Assembly (NCBI GenBank): GCA_025465385.1
Contig: JAODNG010000545.1
Location: 1 to 7,700, forward strand
Reading direction: 5' to 3'
DNA from: Pseudonocardiales bacterium
GTDB taxonomy: Bacteria; Actinomycetota; Actinomycetes; Mycobacteriales; Pseudonocardiaceae
DNA: 7,700 nt
A program made the translations under genes and the position numbers. The stretch's first letter is position 1. The number at the start of each line of letters is the position of its first letter. Positions 1-6,252 of the stretch are shown here, in pieces. Below the pieces are notes generated by a model. That model was not told the DNA's origin and did not search any database. It saw nothing but the letters and a program-made list of their open reading frames with translations.

Positions 1-397
1 GCAGCTACGGTGCTGGTACCCGGCGGCCGGCTGGCCTCACCGCGTGGACCGCCGATGGCTGTACCGCCGAGCGAGCCCGCATCGTCAAAGAATTCGTGCC
101 CCCCGACCCAGCGGCTCCTGACGCACGGAGCTGGGATGATCCAGACATCCTGGCGCGCAGGCTGAGCACTGAGGTCACCGACGTGCGGATCGAGCGCCGG
201 TCGCTGCCGTGGCATTTCGATTCCGGACCCGCACTGATCACATTCCTCCGCGCGCACTCGCCGGCGTATGTCATCGCAGCGCAGGCCGCCGGTGATCGTG
301 CCGGTGAGATGTTCGCCGCGATCGAGCGCACGCAGCGCCCGACGGCGGCCCAGTGCGCCAAGAAGCGGAGTACCTGTTGGCGCTGGCGCGCATCTGA
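1..397 (+). pseudogene. SAM-dependent methyltransferase, C-terminal part, two frameshifts
   Basis: This is the end of a class I SAM-dependent methyltransferase whose beginning lies outside the window. The first codons (frame 1) read VLVPGGRLA, the usual 'LRPGGRLALTAWT' strand and turn of the UbiE/type-11 group. The following LTAWTADG is in frame 3, so one base is missing near 34-38 (GCCTC where GCCCTC is expected). Frame 3 continues with the expected C-terminal pattern (PPDP..., IERRSLPWHF, a helix ending IERTQRP). The last part then switches to frame 2 near 338-341, again as if one C were lost from a C run, giving DGGPVRQEAEYLLALARI and a TGA at 395-397. The EYLLALARI ending is typical of the family. 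Without the second shift, frame 3 runs on to 416 with a Trp/Arg-rich tail that looks non-native. Two lesions within 310 bp suggest either a decaying gene or assembly errors. The methylated substrate cannot be inferred. The gene converges on the downstream c-di-GMP gene. Confidence 0.7.
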
Positions 398-429
398 GTG
401 GCGATGGCGGTCATAGCCCGCAACGGCAC

Positions 430-2499
430 TCACGTCGGGTCCCCGCGCAGCAGCGCGGGGACCGCCTGACCAGCCACGGCCGGAGCGAACACCGCGCCGC
501 GCGCGGAGTCGGCACCAGCGCCCCGCCACCAATCTGCTTGAGCGTCGTCGTCGATGCCCGCCACGGCAACAGCGATGCCGGTCCGGCGAATCAGCGGAAC
601 CAGGCCGGCCAGTGCGGAGTGCACCATCGAGTCGGGCTGCTGCGCGGCGGCGCGAACCAGGGAACCGGTCAGCTCCACCCCGTGCACCGGCAGGGACTCC
701 AGCAGGATCAGGTTCCCCACCGCCTGCCCGTACCGGGTGAGCACGGTGGGCACCCCGATGTCCGCCAAGGTGTCCACGTTGTCGAGCGCATCGCCGTGCC
801 CCGCGACGATCACCTCGACCGGCATCCCGAGCTGGATGTCCTCCGGTCGTAGCTGGGCCGCCCGCAGAGCATCGCGAACCACCGCCACCAGATCCGGGTC
901 TCCGGCCAGATGGGTCGCCAGATCGACGCGGATCGGCGGCACCGTAGGTCCCAGTTCATCACGCCAGCCGCGAAGCTGCTCGCAGGCGTGCCGAAGCATC
1001 CACGGACCGATCGTCAGGACGAGACCGGTCTGCTCGGCGAGCGCGAGACAGTCCTCGTGCGCCGCGATCCCGCGCTCCGGATGGTCCCAGCGGAGCAACG
1101 TCGCGAGCGCCACCATCCGGTCGGAGTCCATTGCCGCCGAATCGAGCCGCACCAGCGGCTGGTAGCGCAGCGTGACCTGCCCGTTTTCCCATGCCTCAGG
1201 CATGGCGGTGGCCAAGGCGTACCTGGCCCGCTGCTCGGCGTCGGCAGCTGGGTCGAAGAGACCCCACTGCCCGCGGCCGGTTCGCTGGACTCGGTGCAGC
1301 GTCGCCTCCGCGGCGCGGATCAGCTCCCTGCAGTCGGTCTCCCCAGCGGTGCGGCGCGCAATGCCGACACACGCGGAAACGGCGAGCCCGCGGCGCGCGA
1401 GGTAGACCGGTTCGGACAACTCGGCGTTGATGCGTGCGGCGAGGGTGGCGGCGTTGGGCGTGGTCGGCGATTCCTCGATGAGGATCGCGAACTCGTCGGC
1501 GTCTAATCGCGCGACGAAGGCGCTCTCATCGGCGACCAGCGATTCGAGCCGCTCGGCGACCGATCTCAGCAGGAGGTCACCGATGCCGATGCCGAGGCCG
1601 TCACTGATGATGCCGAAGCCATCCAGGTCGATCATGCAGAGCATGACGGCGGCGGTGGGCTCGCGCTCGAGCAATGCTTCGGTGTGGATCGCGAAGGCCA
1701 GCCGGTTGGGCAGCCCGGTCAGCAGGTCGTGCAGCGACTGATACCGCACCCGCTGCTCGAGGAGCTGCTGATCGGCGACGTCCTCGACGATGGTGGCGTG
1801 GTGCGTCGGGATACCCACCGGGTCGCGCAGCAACGAGATGGTCAGCGCAACCCCGGTGGTGTCCCCCCGCGCGGTCAGCGCGGTGACTCTGCGCTGGAAA
1901 CGTCGCCGCTTGCCGTCGGTGAGAGCCTGGTAAGCGGTTCGCAGCGACGCCGCATCGTCGGCATGAAACAGTTCGACGACGTCGCGCCCCGCGAGGTCAG
2001 CGGGCGGATAGTGCAGGATATCGGTCAGCGCGCCATTGGTTTCGGTGATCGTGCCGTCCAGCCGGCTGATCACCATTCCCACTGGCGCGGAGTCGAATAC
2101 CTCCCGGAACCAAGCCGCCTGCTGCGCGAGGGTGCGACGGCCCAGGGCAGTGACATACCCGCTGGCCAGTGCACCGAGCACGGACACGACCTTGGCGGGC
2201 AGCTCGTTGACGTTATCCAGCTCAGGCTGCGCGAGCAGGGCATTCCCGAGGATGTCCACAGTGCGACCCAAACACTGCTCACCGGTGAAGCCCCGAGCCA
2301 CCAGCTTCGCGCCGACTTCGGTCCCCGGCTCCGGGCAGAAATGCTCCTGCTGCAGCGCATCGATCAACTGATCGAGCTGTTCAAGCAGGCACTCCTCGAT
2401 CCGATCTCCCGGTAGCGGCACCTCGGCAGTCGGGCTCACTGCGTCTGACCATATACGAGCCAGCCCAACCAGCGATCCACGCTGGTCAGGGCTATCCAT
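430..2499 (-). CDS. PAS-GGDEF-EAL c-di-GMP protein, both catalytic signatures degenerate
   Basis: This is a predicted cytoplasmic signalling protein with no membrane segment. Numbered from the upstream GTG at 2550 (706 aa): an N-terminal helical region, about 25-145, of the type before the PAS domain in Streptomyces RmdB-like proteins (GLARIWSDAVS, LPGDRIEECLLEQLD); a PAS domain, about 148-262; a GGDEF domain, about 271-430, opening with LHDLLTGLPNR; and an EAL domain, about 440-700. The GGDEF metal Asp is kept (DLDGF, 308-312), but the signature reads DADEF (350-354) and no RxxD inhibitory site is visible. In the EAL domain, EALLRW has become ATLLRW (483-488) and DDFG has become TRYG (605-608), so phosphodiesterase activity should be lost. 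A c-di-GMP or GTP receptor role is inferred, with PAS as the likely input. I chose ATG 2499 because GGTGGTGGA lies about 9 bases upstream; GTG 2550 adds 17 low-complexity residues but could serve a leaderless mRNA. It is divergent from purD. Confidence 0.88.
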   Translation of the reverse strand: MDSPDQRGSLVGLARIWSDAVSPTAEVPLPGDRIEECLLEQLDQLIDALQQEHFCPEPGTEVGAKLVARGFTGEQCLGRTVDILGNALLAQPELDNVNELPAKVVSVLGALASGYVTALGRRTLAQQAAWFREVFDSAPVGMVISRLDGTITETNGALTDILHYPPADLAGRDVVELFHADDAASLRTAYQALTDGKRRRFQRRVTALTARGDTTGVALTISLLRDPVGIPTHHATIVEDVADQQLLEQRVRYQSLHDLLTGLPNRLAFAIHTEALLEREPTAAVMLCMIDLDGFGIISDGLGIGIGDLLLRSVAERLESLVADESAFVARLDADEFAILIEESPTTPNAATLAARINAELSEPVYLARRGLAVSACVGIARRTAGETDCRELIRAAEATLHRVQRTGRGQWGLFDPAADAEQRARYALATAMPEAWENGQVTLRYQPLVRLDSAAMDSDRMVALATLLRWDHPERGIAAHEDCLALAEQTGLVLTIGPWMLRHACEQLRGWRDELGPTVPPIRVDLATHLAGDPDLVAVVRDALRAAQLRPEDIQLGMPVEVIVAGHGDALDNVDTLADIGVPTVLTRYGQAVGNLILLESLPVHGVELTGSLVRAAAQQPDSMVHSALAGLVPLIRRTGIAVAVAGIDDDAQADWWRGAGADSARGAVFAPAVAGQAVPALLRGDPT
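438..463. terminator. Perfect 11-bp hairpin at the convergent gene end
   Basis: GGTCCCCGCGC (438-448) is followed by the loop AGCA and the exact reverse complement GCGCGGGGACC (453-463). It overlaps the last codons of the minus-strand c-di-GMP gene (LLRGDPT) and starts 41 bp after the methyltransferase stop, so it could end transcripts from both sides. There is no T tract on either strand, so it would be the hairpin-only kind proposed for actinobacteria. The terminator role is inferred; the palindrome itself is read directly. Confidence 0.55.
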
Positions 2500-2550
2500 C
2501 TGGCTTTGTCCACCACCCAGCGTGCCTCGCGGGGCTGATCGGCCCAGCAC

Positions 2551-2563
2551 AGTCGACAGTATA
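2551..2563 (-). promoter_or_regulatory. Candidate -10 element for the c-di-GMP gene
   Basis: On the minus strand TATACT (2563 down to 2558) is one base off the TATAAT consensus. Seven bases later comes a GTG at 2550 in frame with the gene, which places the expected transcription start at or next to that codon. The message could therefore be leaderless from GTG 2550, or carry a leader of about 50 nt to the ATG at 2499. No convincing -35 hexamer is present at 16-18 bp; ATGACC lies 21 bp upstream. Confidence 0.5.
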
Positions 2564-2626
2564 CCGATGCAACGGCGCTGGAGTGGTCATTTCACCTGGA
2601 CAGGGGGTCGGGCGTTTCACTACCAG

Positions 2627-2639
2627 TACCCTGCGCACC
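2627..2639 (+). promoter_or_regulatory. Candidate -10 element for a leaderless purD transcript
   Basis: TACCCT (2627-2632) fits the actinobacterial TAnnnT -10 pattern and is followed by seven bases and then the purD GTG at 2640. No Shine-Dalgarno sequence precedes that GTG, which agrees with a leaderless start. No clear -35 is seen. The hexamer is a weak match on its own; support comes from the same layout at the c-di-GMP gene and purB. Confidence 0.4.
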
Positions 2640-3908
2640 GTGCGAGTTCTCGTGATCGGTGCCGGTGCTCGCGAGCACGCCCTGGTACTGGCGCTGGCCG
2701 ACGACCTGGCGGTGACCGCGTTGGCCTGTGCGCCCGGTAATGCCGGCACTGCGGCGCTGGCCGAGCAGCTCGCTGTGGACGTCACCGATCCGAATGCAAT
2801 CACGAAACTGGCCAGCTCGTGGTCGGCCGACTTGGTGGTGGTCGGTCCCGAGCTCCCGTTGGTGGCCGGGGCGGCCGACGCCGTGCGCGCCGCCGGCATC
2901 GCCTGCTTCGGACCGTCAGCCGGTGCCGCGCGGATCGAGGGATCCAAGGCCTTCGCCAAGGACGTGCTGACCGCCGCCGGGGTGCCCACCGCGCGCAGCG
3001 AACTGGTGGACAACCCCGGTCGGCTGGATGCGGCGCTCAACCACTTCGGGCCACCGTGGGTGGTCAAGGACGATCGTCTCGCCGCGGGTAAGGGAGTCGT
3101 GGTCACCGACGATCTCGAAGTTGCCAGGGTGCACGCGCTGACGCTGCTCGACGGCGGCCATCCAGTGCTGCTCGAGTCCTACCTCGACGGTCCGGAGATC
3201 TCGCTGTTCTGCCTGGTCGACGCCAACGCAACAGTGGTGCCATTGCTGGCCGCCCAGGATTTCAAGCGAGTCGGCGACGGTGACGCCGGCCCGAACACCG
3301 GCGGGATGGGCGCCTACGCCCCGCTGCCGTGGGCGCCGGAGTCGCTCACCGCGGACGTGGTGCGCCAGATCGTGGTGCCTGTGGTGGCCGAGCTGGCCCG
3401 GCGCGGCGTGCCGTTCACCGGGTTGCTTTACGCCGGCCTCGCGCTGACCACCGCGGGCCCGCAGGTGATCGAGTTCAACTGTCGTTTCGGCGACCCGGAG
3501 ACCCAGGTCGTGCTGGCCCTGCTACGGACGCCGCCGGCCGGGCTGCTGATGGCCACCGCCACCGGTGCGCTGGCCCAGCAACCGCCACTGCAGTGGGACT
3601 CCGGCGCCGCGGTCGTGGTTGTGCTAGCCGCCGAGGGATATCCCGGTACTCCCCGAATCGGGGATGTGATCACCGGAGCGGAGGGCCCCGGGATACTGCA
3701 CGCCGGCACCCGCCGCCGTGACGACGGAGCCGTGGTGTCTGCCGGCGGGCGCGTGCTCTCGGTGGTGGGAACCGGCGCGGACCTCGCTGCCGCCCGCGTG
3801 CACGCCTACCAGCGCGTCCAGCAGGTTCACCTACCGGGGGGGCACTACCGCAGCGATATCGGATTGCCCGCGACGCGCCGCGAGAATGGCCGGTTCGCGG
3901 GTCGTTGA
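2640..3908 (+). CDS. purD: Phosphoribosylamine-glycine ligase (GAR synthetase)
   Basis: PurD joins glycine to 5-phosphoribosylamine using ATP, step 2 of de novo IMP synthesis in the cytoplasm. From GTG 2640 the protein is 422 aa, normal for bacterial PurD. It shows the N-terminal dinucleotide-fold-like start RVLVIGAGAREHA (2-14), VGPELPLVAG (68-77), and the ATP-grasp segments VVKDDRLAAGKGV (141-153) and LLESYLDGPEISLF (177-190). The substrate/metal motifs are QDFKRVGDGDAGPNTGGMGAY (206-226) and EFNCRFGDPETQ (278-289), with the C-terminal PGGHYRSDIG. Small departures from the usual motifs are VKDDR for VKADG, QDFKR for QDHKR and EFNCR for EFNAR; none removes an acid or glycine known to be essential. 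The frame is open back to GTG 2583, but those 19 residues have no counterpart in the family and the conserved start is at 2640. It is probably first in an operon with the next two genes. Confidence 0.96.
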   Translation: MRVLVIGAGAREHALVLALADDLAVTALACAPGNAGTAALAEQLAVDVTDPNAITKLASSWSADLVVVGPELPLVAGAADAVRAAGIACFGPSAGAARIEGSKAFAKDVLTAAGVPTARSELVDNPGRLDAALNHFGPPWVVKDDRLAAGKGVVVTDDLEVARVHALTLLDGGHPVLLESYLDGPEISLFCLVDANATVVPLLAAQDFKRVGDGDAGPNTGGMGAYAPLPWAPESLTADVVRQIVVPVVAELARRGVPFTGLLYAGLALTTAGPQVIEFNCRFGDPETQVVLALLRTPPAGLLMATATGALAQQPPLQWDSGAAVVVVLAAEGYPGTPRIGDVITGAEGPGILHAGTRRRDDGAVVSAGGRVLSVVGTGADLAAARVHAYQRVQQVHLPGGHYRSDIGLPATRRENGRFAGR

Positions 3909-3931
3909 CGCGATAGCCTCCCGTCGATCAT

Positions 3932-4537
3932 TTGCGGGAGTGGAGGCTGAGCAAGACGATGGTCATATGCGACCGCCAAGGCGAGCTACTCCTGCTGACG
4001 CTGTCGCCGGAAGGGGTTCGCTTCCTCCGCGAACAGTGGTCTTGGCTACGCGAGCTGGTGCGCTGGCAGCTAGCCGGTTGCACCGATGATCCGCTGGCAC
4101 AGGTCACCGGACTGCCGGTACCCATCGGCGCCATCGACGGTCGACTGGCCTACGTCGTGGACTACTGGTGTGGCACGAAAGAAACCGGTCCGGTACGCCA
4201 GCTCTGGGAGGGCTGGGTCCTGCACGATCTGGAGCACAGCCTGACCCGGGTACTCAGCACGTTACCCAGACATGGCGGCGTGGTCCAGCTCCCCGGCCAC
4301 GGTTACCCGTCGGCCGCCGAGTGGGGTTGGATGCTGGAAACCCTGCATGTTGTGTTGGATGTGTCTGGTCGGGTCTCCATCACCGGTTCGCCGGACCGCA
4401 TCCTGCCACCGGCGCCGTCGGCTCAGGACACCGAAAGCTATCGCCGCAGCCTGCGCTGGCTGGAGATGGTGATCGACGCGCTAGCGCAGGCGCAGCGCCC
4501 CACCCCGGCCGACAGCCCGACAGACAACACGTGTTGA
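3932..4537 (+). CDS. DUF2017-like protein of unknown function
   Basis: This is a small soluble protein (201 aa from TTG 3932), 23 bp after purD. I recognise a DUF2017-like plan from memory: an N-terminal REWR stretch, then LSPEGVRFLREQW (24-36) and DDPLAQVTG (52-60). A variable middle follows, then LTRVLSTLPRHGG (104-116), AEWGWMLETLHVVLDVSGRVSI (129-150) and a final helix SLRWLEMVIDALAQA (173-187). DUF2017 proteins have no established activity and are often found beside clpS, which is not seen here. The middle segment, with DYWCGTKETG and a Trp-rich helix, is not one I recognise. The start is uncertain: TTG 3932 keeps the conserved-looking REWR, while ATG 3959 has GGAGG at 3942-3946 but a 12-nt spacer. 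Its stop overlaps the start of the next gene by 7 bp, which suggests translational coupling. The reading frame is secure; the family call is moderate. Confidence 0.8.
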   Translation: MREWRLSKTMVICDRQGELLLLTLSPEGVRFLREQWSWLRELVRWQLAGCTDDPLAQVTGLPVPIGAIDGRLAYVVDYWCGTKETGPVRQLWEGWVLHDLEHSLTRVLSTLPRHGGVVQLPGHGYPSAAEWGWMLETLHVVLDVSGRVSITGSPDRILPPAPSAQDTESYRRSLRWLEMVIDALAQAQRPTPADSPTDNTC

Positions 4538-6111
4538 GCACTCCAAACGAAGTCGACGTCACTGGGGAAGCACGGGAGCCGGTGTGGGATCCGACGCTTG
4601 GCATCCCGGTCGAGATCGTCTGGCAGGGCACCGCGGCCCACCGGCTGGTCACCATCGGTGACTCGCTGACCCATGGGTTCGCCAGCGGTGCGGTGTATCA
4701 GACTGATCTGTCTTACTCGGCGATCATCGCTGACGAGCTGGGCTGGGATGGGCTGCGTTACCCGCGCTACGGCGGCCCAGGCGGGCTTCCGCTGAACCTC
4801 GAGCTGCTGATGCGCGAGCTAGATCAGCATTTCGGCGCCACGCTGGACTGGTGGGAGCTGCCGATGGCACTGTTTCGCGGCCGGCAGTTCATGGATCAGG
4901 TGGAGGACTACTGGGAGCGGGGGGCCGGTGCGGTAGTGCCCGACCAGCTAGCCACCAACCACGTGCTCGCGGTCTACGGCTGGGGCCTGCGGGACGCCCT
5001 GGACCGCACCGCGGAGAGTTGTGCGGCCGAAATAGGCGCGCCCACCGACGACCTGGTGCACCAGGTCGTGCAGAACTACGGCGCTCGGGCGGCGCTGCGC
5101 GTGCTGCCCCGCGCCACCGAAGCCGATCATCGCCGCACGGTCTTCGACGCCGCCGCTGCCCTCGGTGCCCAGATGGGGACACAGCTAGGGACGCAACCGG
5201 GCGACGATCCCGATCATGGCATCGAGACGCTCGTGGTGTTCCTCGGCGCGAACAATGCGCTGGGGGCGGTGACTGAGCTCAAGGTGGTGTGGAGCGGATC
5301 TGGCTATGACGACCTGGCGCGCAAGGACGCGTTCACGGTGTGGCGGCCCAGTGACTTCATCGCCGAGCTCGCCCACGTCGTGACCAAGGTGCAGCAGATC
5401 CGCGCCCGGCATGTCATCTGGTGCACGGTCCCGCACGTGACCATCGCACCGGTCGCTCGCGGGGTCGCCAGCAAGGTGGCGCCGGGCTCGCGGTACTTCC
5501 CGTACTACACCCGCCCGTGGATCTCCGATGGCGATTTCGACGCCGGCCGTGATCCGGCGATCACCGAGGAGCAGGCGCGGGCCATCGACAGCGCCATCGA
5601 CCAGTACAACGACGCGATCACCGAGTCGGTCGCCGACGCCCGCCGGCAGGGCCGTGACTGGTACCTGCTGGACATCGCAGGGCTACTCGACCGGCTGGCC
5701 TGCCGCCGCTATTTGGACGACCCGCAGGCGCGTCCATCCTGGTGGCGGCCCTACCCGCTGCCGCCTGAGCTCGCGGCGCTGTCCCCAGCACCGGATTCGC
5801 GGTTTCTCACCAGCGACGGCACCGGGCGGCGCAGTGGCGGGCTGTTCTCGCTGGACGGCGTCCATCCGACCACGGTCGGGTACGGCCTCATCGCCCAAGA
5901 GATGATCGACATCATGGTGCGGGCCGGGGTCACGTTCTATCAGCCGGACGGTCAGACGCCGCGGATTGGGCCGGTCCGGGTCGACTTCACCCGGCTGATC
6001 CGCCGGGACACCTTGCTGACCCACCCGCCAGCCAACGTGACCGACGGTCTGCGCGTACTCGGCTGGGCCGACGAAGTTCTCGACGCATTCCGTCGCGTCA
6101 TCCCCTTCTGA
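4531..6111 (+). CDS. SGNH/GDSL-family hydrolase, long cytoplasmic form
   Basis: This is a predicted ester hydrolase (esterase, lipase or acyl-hydrolase class) of 526 aa, well above the 200-300 aa of a simple SGNH enzyme. Block I is VTIGDSLTHGF, with the catalytic Ser at residue 45. A glycine-rich block II candidate is GGPGGLPLN (81-89). Block III is FLGANNALG, with the oxyanion Asn at 241, and block V is LDGVHPT, with Asp 442 and His 445. The full Ser/Gly/Asn/His set is therefore present, although block III reads GANN rather than GxND. About 200 residues separate blocks III and V, and about 150 separate II and III, so both insertions are large. No signal peptide or membrane segment is seen, so it should act in the cytoplasm. 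I chose GTG 4531, which overlaps the upstream stop (GTGTTGA). TTG 4534 and GTG 4582 are alternatives and no strong Shine-Dalgarno decides. The frame is open back to 4168, but that part lies over the upstream gene. The substrate is unknown. Confidence 0.9.
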   Translation: MLSTPNEVDVTGEAREPVWDPTLGIPVEIVWQGTAAHRLVTIGDSLTHGFASGAVYQTDLSYSAIIADELGWDGLRYPRYGGPGGLPLNLELLMRELDQHFGATLDWWELPMALFRGRQFMDQVEDYWERGAGAVVPDQLATNHVLAVYGWGLRDALDRTAESCAAEIGAPTDDLVHQVVQNYGARAALRVLPRATEADHRRTVFDAAAALGAQMGTQLGTQPGDDPDHGIETLVVFLGANNALGAVTELKVVWSGSGYDDLARKDAFTVWRPSDFIAELAHVVTKVQQIRARHVIWCTVPHVTIAPVARGVASKVAPGSRYFPYYTRPWISDGDFDAGRDPAITEEQARAIDSAIDQYNDAITESVADARRQGRDWYLLDIAGLLDRLACRRYLDDPQARPSWWRPYPLPPELAALSPAPDSRFLTSDGTGRRSGGLFSLDGVHPTTVGYGLIAQEMIDIMVRAGVTFYQPDGQTPRIGPVRVDFTRLIRRDTLLTHPPANVTDGLRVLGWADEVLDAFRRVIPF

Positions 6112-6154
6112 CCGCCCCGCGTGTCGGGCCTCGCCATGAACGTCACCACCGACG

Positions 6155-6186
6155 TCGGCAGGCCGTCCAGCCGTCGGCCCTGCCGA
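6155..6186 (+). terminator. Stem-loop after the hydrolase gene, possible terminator
   Basis: TCGGCAGG (6155-6162) pairs perfectly with CCTGCCGA (6179-6186). A further CCG/CGG pairing follows across a single bulged C, closing a loop of about 9 nt. It lies 43 bp after the hydrolase stop and about 55 bp before the candidate purB promoter, where a terminator for the purD operon would be expected. There is no U tract. Short GC-rich stems are common by chance at this base composition, so the role is tentative. Confidence 0.4.
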
Positions 6187-6240
6187 ATTCACGGCTGCCG
6201 GCGTCGCGGCGTCCGGGCGCCAGGGAGGTGCGGGCGGTCG

Positions 6241-6252
6241 TAGGGTGGCTGG
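6241..6252 (+). promoter_or_regulatory. Candidate -10 element / purB start signal
   Basis: TAGGGT (6241-6246) fits TAnnnT and is followed by GGCTGG and the purB GTG at 6253, the spacing expected when transcription begins on the start codon itself. The same bases include AGGGTGG four bases before the GTG, a weak and close Shine-Dalgarno-like sequence, so a leadered reading cannot be excluded. Confidence 0.45.

Noticed and set aside
338..341. Programmed frameshift in the methyltransferase
   Set aside because: The C run is only three bases long, with no slippery heptamer or downstream structure evident, and a second break upstream makes simple damage or sequence error more likely.
5..532. Minus-strand open frame of 175 codons at the window start
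   Set aside because: It covers the methyltransferase tail and the end of the c-di-GMP gene in antisense, with an Arg-rich translation typical of shadows.
1684..2415. Plus-strand open frame of 243 codons inside the c-di-GMP gene
   Set aside because: It is antisense to the conserved PAS and GGDEF coding region and has no domain features, so it is a shadow frame.
2590..2620. TTTCAC direct repeat as an operator
   Set aside because: Two six-base copies with no symmetry are too short to claim a binding site; kept only as a remark in the divergent promoter finding.
2583..2639. Longer purD start at GTG 2583
   Set aside because: The 19 extra residues match nothing in the family, and the conserved RVLVIG start follows GTG 2640 directly.
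4168..4530. Upstream extension of the hydrolase frame
   Set aside because: It overlaps the DUF2017-like gene in another frame, its translation is Arg/Pro/Gly-rich without motifs, and the hydrolase-like sequence begins only after 4531.
5170..5205. Short tandem repeat in the hydrolase (MGTQLGTQPG)
   Set aside because: Only two imperfect copies of a three-residue unit inside a linker-like segment; not enough to call a repeat feature.
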